Source of the DNA: Streptomyces griseoviridis
Lineage (GTDB): Bacteria; Actinomycetota; Actinomycetes; Streptomycetales; Streptomycetaceae
Length of the DNA stretch: 64,000 bases
Direction: 5' to 3'
Assembly (NCBI RefSeq): GCF_005222485.1
Contig: NZ_CP029078.1
Span: 6,387,501 to 6,451,500, forward strand
A program made the translations under genes and the position numbers. The stretch's first letter is position 1. Each line of letters starts with the position of its first letter. The notes under the pieces were generated by a model. It worked only from the letters and a program-made list of their open reading frames with translations, was not told the DNA's origin and made no database searches. This document shows positions 50,820 through 58,617 of the stretch, in pieces.

Positions 50820-52031
50820 GTGATCAGACGACCCAGCCGCACCCTGCTGACCCTCGCGACCCCGCTCGCCCTCACCGCCTCCCTCGCCGGCTGCGGCACC
50901 TCGGGCGACGACGCGGCCCCGAAGGGCGGCGGACGCTCGTTCACCGTGGCCGCGGCCGGCGACATCCTGCTGCACCCGCAACTCATCGAGCAGGCCCGCG
51001 AGGACGCCAAGCAGACCGGCAAGGGCACGGCGGGGCTGGACTTCGGCCCCCTCATGGCGGGCATCGAGCCGGTCATCTCCAAGGCGGACCTGGCGATCTG
51101 CCACCTGGAGCCGGTGTTGGCCGGGCCCACAGGACCCTTCGAGGGCTTCCCCGACTTCGCGGTGCCGCCACAGATCGCCACCACCATCAAGGACATCGGC
51201 TACGACACCTGCTCCACGGCCTCCAACCACACCCTCGACCACGGCGTCCAGGGCGTGCGGCGCACCCTGGACGCGCTGGACGCGGCCGGGGTGAAACACA
51301 CCGGATCGGCCCGCTCCGAGAAGGAGTCGCGCACCCCGCTCGTCCTGGACGTCAAGGGCGTGAAGGTCGCGCAGCTGTCGTACGCCTTCGGCTTCAACGC
51401 CCATGAACTGCCCGCCGACAAGCAGTGGCTGGCCAACCTCACCGACTTCGACCGGATCAAGGCGGCCGAGAAGGCGGCGCGGGCGGCCGGCGCCGACGTC
51501 GTGATCCTCTCGATCCACTGGGGGCGCGAGCACATCCCCAACCCGGCCACCTCGCAGCTCAAGCTGGCCCGCAGGATCGCCCGTGAGACCGGCATCAACC
51601 TGGTCATCGGCCACCACGCGCACGTCGTCCAGCCGATGGAGAAGGTCGACGGCACCTGGATCGCCTACGGGCTCGGCAACCAGGTCGCCCGGCACGACGT
51701 GCCCACCGGGCTCACCGAGGAGGGCGTGATCGGCTGGTTCACGTTCACCGAGAGCGGCGACGGCTGGGACGTCCGCCCGCGCTACGAGCCGACGCTCCTC
51801 GAGGTCCCGCCGGACACCGAGAACACCGGGGACGGCGGCACCACGACGGCCGGTCCCGACGACTCCGCCGACTACCGGCTCATCGACGTGGCCACCACCC
51901 TGCGCGACGGCCACCCGAACGCGCAGCTGCGGGCCCGGCTGCGGCTGGCCTTCGAGCGCACCCAGGGCACCATGCTCAACCGCGGTGCGGCGGGCGACGG
52001 GCTGAAGCCCCTGACGGCACTGCCCCGCTAG
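50820..52031 (+). CDS. capA: CapA/PgsA-type metallophosphatase-fold lipoprotein (poly-gamma-glutamate biosynthesis)
   Basis: About 403 residues. It has a signal peptide with lipobox SLAGC (Cys25). The CapA domain shows all metal motifs of the calcineurin-like fold: AAGDILLHP, ADLAICHLEPVLA, TASNHTLDHG, VILSIHWGREHIPNP and LVIGHHAHVVQPMEK. In Bacillus the CapA/PgsA protein is the extracytoplasmic part of PGA synthesis and export. The GTG at 50820 and TTG at 50802 are both possible; the GTG puts a normal basic n-region before the signal helix. TATGAT (50773-50778) is a good -10 inside the divergent neighbour's start region. Downstream lie pgsB and pgsC. Confidence 0.88.
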   Translation: MIRRPSRTLLTLATPLALTASLAGCGTSGDDAAPKGGGRSFTVAAAGDILLHPQLIEQAREDAKQTGKGTAGLDFGPLMAGIEPVISKADLAICHLEPVLAGPTGPFEGFPDFAVPPQIATTIKDIGYDTCSTASNHTLDHGVQGVRRTLDALDAAGVKHTGSARSEKESRTPLVLDVKGVKVAQLSYAFGFNAHELPADKQWLANLTDFDRIKAAEKAARAAGADVVILSIHWGREHIPNPATSQLKLARRIARETGINLVIGHHAHVVQPMEKVDGTWIAYGLGNQVARHDVPTGLTEEGVIGWFTFTESGDGWDVRPRYEPTLLEVPPDTENTGDGGTTTAGPDDSADYRLIDVATTLRDGHPNAQLRARLRLAFERTQGTMLNRGAAGDGLKPLTALPR

Positions 52032-52230
52032 ACCGGTCGCCGGGGCGCCCCCGGTCACGTCGGGAACGCCGGGGACGCCCGCACCGGCCCCGCGGAATGG
52101 CCCGCGGAATGGCCCGCAGAGCGGCCTGCGGGAGGGCCTGCGGAACCGCCTGCGGGACGGTCCGCGGGCACCGGACTCGGCGATCCTGCGTCCCTCTGCG
52201 TCCCTCTGCTTCCCTCTGCGTTCTTCCGTT
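52032..52230. repeat. Imperfect tandem repeats after capA
   Basis: Around 52093-52172 are about five imperfect 15-bp units of the GCGGAATGGCCC/GCGGGAGGGCCT type. Around 52188-52222 are three copies of GCGTCCCTCT or close variants. No gene is seen. Confidence 0.6.
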
Positions 52231-52275
52231 ATCACCACTTTCGTGATGCCCCGTCCGAAAGTGGTGATCGCTTTT
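52231..52275 (+). terminator. Terminator-like hairpin (or operator) between capA and the double-HAMP gene
   Basis: A 13-bp perfect inverted repeat, ATCACCACTTTCG (52231-52243) and CGAAAGTGGTGAT (52256-52268), with a 12-nt loop followed by CGCTTTTG. The arms are unusually AT-rich for this genome, so an operator role is also possible. Confidence 0.6.
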
Positions 52276-52478
52276 GCCCTCAACTGACCGTTTGAAACTA
52301 TGAAGTTGCCTAGATCACATTCACTTCACAGCAACTCTTTATCAGCCTCATATGTCTCACGTTTCCGGAACCACCCGTGTCTCCGACGTAACTCGGGGCG
52401 CATCCGTCAGGCCCGACGTACCACCATTTGCATCCCGTGCGGGGAGGCCACCCCGCACGTGCCAGAGAGGACCGTTCC
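52276..52478 (+). promoter_or_regulatory. AT-rich promoter region of the pgs operon
   Basis: About 52285-52365 is much richer in A and T than its surroundings and contains TTGAAA (52292), TAGATC (52311) and CATATG, but no pair with ideal spacing could be fixed. A perfect 8-bp hairpin (GTGCGGGG, AGGCCA, CCCCGCAC) at 52437-52458 lies in the leader. GAGAGGA (52464-52470) is the likely ribosome site of the next gene. Confidence 0.45.
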
Positions 52479-54800
52479 TTGGCGTCTCCGCCCCCGGCAC
52501 GGCAGCACCGAGCCCGCCGCCGCGCCGACATGTCGCTGCTCGGTGGGATACGCCCGCCGATCGCGGTCCTGTCGGTGCTGCTGCTGTCGCTCGCCGGAGT
52601 CACCGCCCTCTTCCTCGGGCGGGTCGACCAGAGCGTCGTCCCCAAGGCGGTCCAGGTCTCCGAGCAGCACTTCGCCGAGGACGGCGCCATCGCGCTGCGC
52701 GCCTCCGTCGACGAGTCCGCCACCGACCTGGCCCGCTCCACCGTGCTGTTCAACGCGGGCAGCCCGGTCTCCGCGGACACCGTGCTGGACAAGCTGAGCA
52801 ACACGTACCAGAAGTGGATGGGCACGGCGGTCGTCGAGATCCGCTCGGGCAAGCTCCTGGCCGCACGGGGAGAAACGGTTCCGCTTCCGTCCCTCGACCG
52901 GTCCGCTCTCGCGGGCGAGGGCGGCCTCGACCCGAAGATGGTCCGCCTCAACAACGGCGAGGTACGGCTGCTGACCTTCTCGCTGCTGTCCTGGCCCGAC
53001 ACCCCGCAACAGCTCCTCGTCGCCTCCAGCGCCCTGAAGTTCCCCGGCATCAGCCTCGGCAAGTTCCGCTCCATCGCGGTCGTCGACCGGGCCGGCCGCA
53101 TCCTCAGCAGCGACGGCCTGCCCGTCGTCGAACAGGCCTCGACCGACCTCCAGCGCCAGGAGGCCAAGGTCTCCCGCAAGCAGCTGACGGAGTTCGCCGA
53201 ACGCGCCGGACGCAAGGCCGCACACGACGCCCGCACCACCAAGGAACCCGGCTCGGGCGGCTACCGGGGCGCCAGCGGCAGCCTGCTCGGCGGCCGCTTC
53301 CTCAGCGACCGCTCCGTCGGCGGCTACGCCACCCTCACCGGCCCCGCGCCCGGCGAGTCGAGCACCGCGTCGAGCCTCGGCCTCACCGTCGTCTCCATGG
53401 CGAAGGTCGCCGAGGACCCCACCCGCGTCATCTCGCCGCTGTTCGGGCTCATCGCCGCGGGCGCGCTGCTCGGCATCGGCGGCCTCGCCATCGCCGTCCT
53501 CATCGGCACCGTCCAGCGCCCCCTGATCCGGCTGTTCCTGGAGTCACGGCGGCTCTCGCGCGGTGACGTCGCCCGGCCCGTCGACGTCCCCGGGTACGGC
53601 GAGACCCGCCGGATCGGGGCCGCGCTCGAGCGGCTCCGCCGCCAACTGCACGGCGAGCCCGCCGACGCCACGGGCCCCGACGCCACGCCGCGCGGTCTGC
53701 GCAGGACCGGCAGCCGGGCCCTGCTGTGCGTCTGCGCCGCGCTGCTGCTGGTCTGGTCGGTGCCGCTGGTGCTCTTCCTGAACCGCGCCGACAGCACCGC
53801 CGTCGTCCCCCAGCAGCTCGTCGACGACCAGCGCGAACGCACCGACACCCTCAGCGACCGGGTGCGCCGCGCCCTCAACGAGGGTGACGCCGACCTTCTC
53901 TCGGTGGCCGGTCTGATCGGCGACCGCACCGAGGCCGACGCCATGACCAAGGTGCTGGAACGCACCATGACCGAACACCTGCGCTACCAGTCGCTGTACG
54001 TCGTCGACTCCTCCGGCCAGGTCGTCGCCCGCGCCGGGGCCAAGCCGCGCCAGGCACAGGCCAAGCCCGCCACCGCCGACCCGCTGCGCCTGACGGGCCA
54101 GGGCGGCAAGGAGCCCGTCGTCGTCGCCACCGCCGAGATCCCCGGCCGGGGTGGCTCCGCGCTGGTCGGCGAGTTCCGCATCGAGTTCCTCAACTCGCTG
54201 CTGCGCCGCCCGGGACTCGGCGTGGTGCGCCTCGTCGACAAGGACTCCAAGGTCATCGCGGGCAACACCGGCTTCCGCGCCTTCCAGTCGCTGCCCGACG
54301 AACGGCTCGGGGACCTGGTCGCGGCCACCGGCCTGAAGATCGGCAAGTCGGCCCACGCGGGCGGTGTCCTCTACCGCGACGACCACGTCAGGATCGCCGC
54401 CGCCGCGCCCTTCTCCGGCGGCGGCCCCGCCAAGGCGCTCGGCTGGACGGTGGTCAGCTGGCAGTCGGCCGACCGGCTCGCGATCCCCGAGTACGACCTC
54501 CAGAACCGCACGGTGCTGGCCGGACTGCTCGGCGCCGCCGCTGCCGCCGCCTGCCTCGGCTGGATGTTCATCGTGGTGGTCCGCCCGCTGCGGCACCTCG
54601 CCGCGCAGGCCGAGGCGCTGGCCGACGGCGACCGCAAGACGGTGCTCTTCCCGCGCCACCACGACGAGGTCGGCGCGGTCACCCGCTCCCTCGAACTCGT
54701 CCGCCAGCAGCTCCAGGACCAGCGCCGCAAGCAGCCGCGCGGCGCGCGGCCTCCACAGGACCCCCGTCACCCGCAGGACCAGCAGTACGTAAGGAACTGA
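52479..54800 (+). CDS. Four-TM protein with two extracytoplasmic sensors and two HAMP domains, no output domain
   Basis: About 773 residues. In order: TM1 (about 28-48), sensor 1 (about 49-317), TM2 (about 318-345), HAMP 1 (about 345-395), TM3 (about 414-434), sensor 2 (about 435-678), TM4 (about 679-702), HAMP 2 (about 702-752; EALADGDRKTVLFPRHHDEVGAVTRSLE) and a Pro/Gln-rich tail. The sensors look like Cache/PAS-type periplasmic domains. No kinase, cyclase, phosphatase or chemotaxis domain follows, so the signal must go to a partner protein. pgsB starts 6 bp downstream, making the PGA synthase the obvious partner (inference). The TTG at 52479 has GAGAGGA upstream; the ATG at 52530 is the alternative. 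Confidence 0.85.
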   Translation: MASPPPARQHRARRRADMSLLGGIRPPIAVLSVLLLSLAGVTALFLGRVDQSVVPKAVQVSEQHFAEDGAIALRASVDESATDLARSTVLFNAGSPVSADTVLDKLSNTYQKWMGTAVVEIRSGKLLAARGETVPLPSLDRSALAGEGGLDPKMVRLNNGEVRLLTFSLLSWPDTPQQLLVASSALKFPGISLGKFRSIAVVDRAGRILSSDGLPVVEQASTDLQRQEAKVSRKQLTEFAERAGRKAAHDARTTKEPGSGGYRGASGSLLGGRFLSDRSVGGYATLTGPAPGESSTASSLGLTVVSMAKVAEDPTRVISPLFGLIAAGALLGIGGLAIAVLIGTVQRPLIRLFLESRRLSRGDVARPVDVPGYGETRRIGAALERLRRQLHGEPADATGPDATPRGLRRTGSRALLCVCAALLLVWSVPLVLFLNRADSTAVVPQQLVDDQRERTDTLSDRVRRALNEGDADLLSVAGLIGDRTEADAMTKVLERTMTEHLRYQSLYVVDSSGQVVARAGAKPRQAQAKPATADPLRLTGQGGKEPVVVATAEIPGRGGSALVGEFRIEFLNSLLRRPGLGVVRLVDKDSKVIAGNTGFRAFQSLPDERLGDLVAATGLKIGKSAHAGGVLYRDDHVRIAAAAPFSGGGPAKALGWTVVSWQSADRLAIPEYDLQNRTVLAGLLGAAAAAACLGWMFIVVVRPLRHLAAQAEALADGDRKTVLFPRHHDEVGAVTRSLELVRQQLQDQRRKQPRGARPPQDPRHPQDQQYVRN

Positions 54801-54806
54801 TCCCCC

Positions 54807-56933
54807 TTGTTCTTCCTCTACACCGTTCTGCTGGTGTGCTGCGCGATCCTGCTCGTCGCAGGCGTCGTGGAACAACGACGGCACTTCACCAACCTGAACA
54901 ACATCCCGACCCGGGTGCTCGTCAACGGCATCCGCGGCAAGTCGTCCATCACCCGGCTGTGCGCGGGCGCGCTGCGCGGCGGCGACCTGGTGACGGTTGC
55001 CAAGACCACCGGCACCGCGGCCCGGTTCATCCACCCCGACGCCACCGAGGAGCCCGTCTACCGCAAGTTCGGCATCGCCAATGTCGTCGAGCAGATCGGC
55101 ATCGTCCGCCGGGCCGCCGCCTACAACCCGGACGCCCTGGTCATCGAGTGCATGGCGGTCATGCCGGCCCTCCAGGAGATCAACCAGTCCAAGCTGATCC
55201 GCTCCACCATCGGCGTGCTCTGCAACGTCCGTGAGGACCACCTCGCCGAGATGGGCCCGACCCTCGACGACGTCGCCCGCTCGCTCAGCCGGTCCATGCC
55301 CGAGGGCGGCATCTGCGTCACCGCCGAGAAGGAGCGGTTCGCGATCCTCCAGGAGGAGGCCGACTCGCGGGACTGCAAGCTCGTCTACGCCGACCCGGAG
55401 ACCGTCAGCGACGAGGAGCTGCGCGGCTTCAGCTGGTTCACCTTCAAGGAGAACGTGGCCATCGCGCTGACCGTCGCCGAACTCGTCGGCGTCGACCGCG
55501 AGACCGCCCTCCAGGGCATGTACGACGCCCCGCCGGACCCGGGTGTCCTCTCCGTGGAGCGCTATCTGACCCCCGGCGACAAGCGGCTGCGCTTCGCCAA
55601 CGTCTTCGCGGCCAACGACCCCGAGTCGACGCTGATGAACATCAACCAGCTGCTCGACCTCGGCGCCATCCACCGTCCGCTGAACGTCGTCATCAACTGC
55701 CGTCCCGACCGCGTCGAGCGCAACGGCCAGATGGGCGAGATCATCCCGGAGCTGGATCCGGAACACGTCTTCGTCATCGGCCACCCGGCCAAGTCCGCCA
55801 TCGACGCGATCCCCGCCGAGTTCCGCTCGCGCGCCGTCGACCTCGGCGGCGACCGGCGCGACCCCGAGGAGTTCATGGCCCGGCTGCTCGACATGCTCGG
55901 CCCGGACTCCTCGCTGGTCGCGATCGGCAACATCCACGGCCAGGGCGAGATCCTCCTCGAACACCTCGCCGAACTCCCGACCGACGAGACGATCGACGAG
56001 CCGACCGACGAGCCACCCGTGGGCGGGGCTTCCGGCGGGGCATCCCGTCGGGCCTCTGACCGAGGTTCTTCCGATGCTGGACTGCCTGCCGGCGGGGCGC
56101 CCGCTGGCGGGGTGTCCGCCGGTGGTGCGGCCGCTGGCGGGGTGCCAGCCGGTGGCGTGCCCGACGGTCGTCGGGCGGCTGGTGAGCTGGTGTCCGGTGA
56201 GCGGGCGTCCGGTGTGCGGGCGTCCGGTCCGTCGTCGTCCGCCGTTCCCGCCCGCGCGGCGGAGAGCCGGCAGCGGATGCCGGAGCACGCGGAGACGATG
56301 CGGCTCTACGCGCCGCGCATCGACCCCTACCAGCGCTACTCGGAGGCGTACGAGGCGCGGTACGGCGGTCAGCAGGGGCAGGGGCAGGGGCAGAACCCGG
56401 CGTCTCAGCAGGCGCAGGAGGCGCAGGCGCCGCAGGAAGCGCAGGAGTCGCAGCACTCAGGCCACTCTCAGCAGCCGCAGCAACACCAGCACCATCAGCA
56501 GCCACAGCAACACCAGCGCCAGAACCATCAGCAGGCACAGCAGCCCTACCAGACCAACCAGGCACAGCAGCATCAGGAGCCCTGGCAGCCGCAGGAGCAG
56601 CATCCGCATCCCGGGCCCCAGCAGCACGGTGGCCCTGAGCACGGGACCGGGTCCCGGTCGGGCTCGGCCGGCTGGCCCGAGGCGGTACCGCCGGTCCGGC
56701 GGGCGCCGTCCGCCGAGCGGGGCGGCACGCCCACCGCCCCGCCGGGTCCCCGTGGACTGTTCGAGCCGAGGGTGCCGCCGGTGCACCCCGTCTCCCCGGT
56801 GACGCCAGTAACCCCCGCCACTCCCGTGTCACCCGCGTCATCCGCACTCCCGGCACCCGCCGGTCCTTCCGTCACCCCCGTCACCCCCGCCGACGACCCC
56901 GAGCAGTGGCACAGCCCAGGAGAGCCCCGTTGA
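54807..56933 (+). CDS. pgsB: Poly-gamma-glutamate synthase PgsB with a long disordered C-terminal tail
   Basis: 708 residues. Residues 1-390 match PgsB/CapB: a short N-terminal membrane segment (LYTVLLVCCAILLVAGVVE), EQRRHFTNLNNIPTRVLVNG, then the ATP loop GIRGKSS (Lys45) and Mur-ligase-like blocks (ECMAVMPALQEINQ, NVREDHLAEMG, FAANDPESTLMN). It forms gamma-linked glutamate chains with ATP in complex with PgsC and CapA. Residues about 391-708 are not in Bacillus PgsB: an Ala/Gly/Val repeat region, a Gln/His-rich region (about 515-610) and a Pro/Thr-rich end. The TTG start has AAGGAA upstream and gives the correct family start. The stop overlaps pgsC. Confidence 0.9.
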   Translation: MFFLYTVLLVCCAILLVAGVVEQRRHFTNLNNIPTRVLVNGIRGKSSITRLCAGALRGGDLVTVAKTTGTAARFIHPDATEEPVYRKFGIANVVEQIGIVRRAAAYNPDALVIECMAVMPALQEINQSKLIRSTIGVLCNVREDHLAEMGPTLDDVARSLSRSMPEGGICVTAEKERFAILQEEADSRDCKLVYADPETVSDEELRGFSWFTFKENVAIALTVAELVGVDRETALQGMYDAPPDPGVLSVERYLTPGDKRLRFANVFAANDPESTLMNINQLLDLGAIHRPLNVVINCRPDRVERNGQMGEIIPELDPEHVFVIGHPAKSAIDAIPAEFRSRAVDLGGDRRDPEEFMARLLDMLGPDSSLVAIGNIHGQGEILLEHLAELPTDETIDEPTDEPPVGGASGGASRRASDRGSSDAGLPAGGAPAGGVSAGGAAAGGVPAGGVPDGRRAAGELVSGERASGVRASGPSSSAVPARAAESRQRMPEHAETMRLYAPRIDPYQRYSEAYEARYGGQQGQGQGQNPASQQAQEAQAPQEAQESQHSGHSQQPQQHQHHQQPQQHQRQNHQQAQQPYQTNQAQQHQEPWQPQEQHPHPGPQQHGGPEHGTGSRSGSAGWPEAVPPVRRAPSAERGGTPTAPPGPRGLFEPRVPPVHPVSPVTPVTPATPVSPASSALPAPAGPSVTPVTPADDPEQWHSPGEPR
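56020..56650 (+). repeat. Codon-scale repeats encoding the PgsB tail
   Basis: GGTGGCG/GGCGGGG-type repeats (about 56025-56160) followed by CAG/CAC/CAT-rich microsatellites (about 56365-56600). They encode the Gly/Ala and Gln/His tracts and differ in composition from the pgsB core. Confidence 0.75.
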
Positions 56934-57412
56934 TCCCCTCCGTCCTGACCCCCGAGATCGCCGCGATCGGCATCGGCCTGGGTCTGATGTTCTCGCTGAT
57001 GTGCTACCTGACGACGAACCTGTCGCCCGGTGGCATGATCACGCCGGGCTGGCTCGCCCTCACCCTCATCGAGGACCTCCAGCGCGCCGCGATCGTGCTC
57101 GGGGTGACCGTGCTGACGTACGTCACCACCCTGGTCCTCCAGAAGTTCGTGATCCTCTACGGCAAGCGGCTGTTCGCGACGGTCGTGCTCACCGGTGTGC
57201 TCATCCAGGGCGCGGTGATCATCGTGCTCCAGGTGGAGTTCCCGCTCCTCTACGCCAACCAGACCCTCGGCTTCATCGTGCCCGGCCTGATCGGCTACCA
57301 GCTGGTCCGCCAGCCCAAGGGCGCGACGCTGCTGTCCACGGGATCGGTGACGCTCGCGACGTACGTCGTGCTGACCGCCGGCATCCTCCTCGGCGCCCTC
57401 CCGACCGCCTGA
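56930..57412 (+). CDS. pgsC: Poly-gamma-glutamate biosynthesis protein PgsC
   Basis: 160 residues (Bacillus PgsC has about 149) with four to five membrane segments. Family blocks are GLMFSLMCYLTTNLSPGGMITPGWLAL, FVILYGKRLFATVVLTGVL and GFIVPGLIGYQLVRQ. PgsC is the membrane partner of PgsB. The TTG at 56930 overlaps the pgsB stop (TTGA) and follows AGGAGA at 6 nt, so the two are translationally coupled. The GTG at 56906 is in frame but lies inside pgsB with no ribosome site. Confidence 0.9.
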   Translation: MIPSVLTPEIAAIGIGLGLMFSLMCYLTTNLSPGGMITPGWLALTLIEDLQRAAIVLGVTVLTYVTTLVLQKFVILYGKRLFATVVLTGVLIQGAVIIVLQVEFPLLYANQTLGFIVPGLIGYQLVRQPKGATLLSTGSVTLATYVVLTAGILLGALPTA

Positions 57413-57449
57413 GCCCCGACCTACCGCACACCTCCTGGAGTTCCCCACC

Positions 57450-58505
57450 ATGCCGAAGCGGAAAAGCCGCCCCGTCCTGCACGCGGCGACGGTCATGGCG
57501 CTGCTCGCGGGCAGCGCCTACTTCACCTACGAACTGCGCAAGGACGAGCAGGCGAAGGTGCCGGCGGTGCAGTCCGTCACCGACGGTCTCCAGAACTCCG
57601 GCGGCGGCGCCACCGGCAAGGAGTCCTGGGAGCGGCTGAACAACCCGGCGCGCTCGGTGCTCAGGGACGGCAAGGGCGCGGTGATCGCCACCTTCACCGA
57701 CGGCGCCCGCAGCGCCACCCTCAAGGGCCCCTCCCGCACCTTCGCCGAGCCCGTCAACACCTCCTCGCGGGTGGTCACCGACGACTGGGTGCGGCTGATG
57801 CCCGAGCCGTGGATCAAGGGCGCCGAGAAGGAGCAGTGGTTCAAGGACTGGTTCAAGGAGGCGTCGGGCAGCGAGGAGGACGACATCTTCGCGTTCGCCT
57901 TCCAGTACGTCGAGGGAGCGCCGATCAAGAAGGACTCCGAGGGCATCCCGTACGCCGGTGACGCCGTGTTCGGTCCGTTCAAGGAGGACGGCGTCGACCG
58001 CCTCGAACAGAACGACTTCTACGACTACCTCGGCATCTCCTACACCTTCCGCAGCGGCACCACCCTCGTCCCGCGCAAGGAGCGCTACCGGGCGCTCGAC
58101 TGCTCCGGCTACATGCGCATGGTGTGGGGCTACCGGGCCCGCTTCCCGCTGATGGCCGACAACGCCTCGGGCGACGGCCTGCCCCGCTCCGCCGACGGCA
58201 TGGCCCGCTCGAAGACGGGCGTCGACATCATCAAGCTCCAGGGCCCGTCGCCCTGGTACACGCGGCCGAAGAACATCGACGTCCTCCAGCCAGGGGACCT
58301 GCTGTTCTTCAAGATGGACCACCGCACCGCCAACCACCTCGACCACGTGGCGCTCTACCTGGGCCTCGACACCGAGGGGCACCGGGTGTTCATCTCCAGC
58401 CGCAAGGAGCAGAACGGCCCGACGATGGGCGACGCCGGCGGCGTCTCCCGCATCGACGGCAACGGCTTCTACGCGGGTCTGTTCCGCAGCGCCAAGCGCC
58501 TCTGA
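57450..58505 (+). CDS. Membrane-anchored NlpC/P60-type cysteine peptidase (PGA or wall hydrolase)
   Basis: 351 residues. The N-terminal anchor is at about 10-27 (LHAATVMALLAGSAYFTYEL). The NlpC/P60 domain is at about 205-345 with catalytic Cys218 (ALDCSGYMRMVWGYR) and His299 (NHLDHVALYLG). The family cuts gamma-D-glutamyl bonds in peptidoglycan or in PGA; Bacillus PgdS, a PGA depolymerase of this family, lies next to pgsBCA. The gene starts 37 bp after pgsC and is likely in the operon. The segment about 100-200 is not recognised and could bind polymer. Confidence 0.85.
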   Translation: MPKRKSRPVLHAATVMALLAGSAYFTYELRKDEQAKVPAVQSVTDGLQNSGGGATGKESWERLNNPARSVLRDGKGAVIATFTDGARSATLKGPSRTFAEPVNTSSRVVTDDWVRLMPEPWIKGAEKEQWFKDWFKEASGSEEDDIFAFAFQYVEGAPIKKDSEGIPYAGDAVFGPFKEDGVDRLEQNDFYDYLGISYTFRSGTTLVPRKERYRALDCSGYMRMVWGYRARFPLMADNASGDGLPRSADGMARSKTGVDIIKLQGPSPWYTRPKNIDVLQPGDLLFFKMDHRTANHLDHVALYLGLDTEGHRVFISSRKEQNGPTMGDAGGVSRIDGNGFYAGLFRSAKRL

Positions 58506-58513
58506 GGCCGACC

Positions 58514-58549
58514 GGCGGGGGCGGGCCGGCCCGCGCCGCCGCCCCCACC
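58514..58549 (+). terminator. Terminator of the pgs operon
   Basis: GGGGGCGG (58517-58524) pairs with CCGCCCCC (58539-58546) around a GC-rich 14-nt loop, directly after the peptidase stop. There is no U tract. Confidence 0.5.
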
Positions 58550-58605
58550 GCCCCGCCCACCCGCACAGGACCGGCCGCGCGACCCGGTGCCGCGCGGTGA
58601 GCGCC

Positions 58606-58617
58606 TACCCTTGAGCC
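58606..58617 (+). promoter_or_regulatory. Leaderless promoter -10 of miaB
   Basis: TACCCT (58606-58611) followed by 6 nt and ATG 58618, with no ribosome site. Confidence 0.5.
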
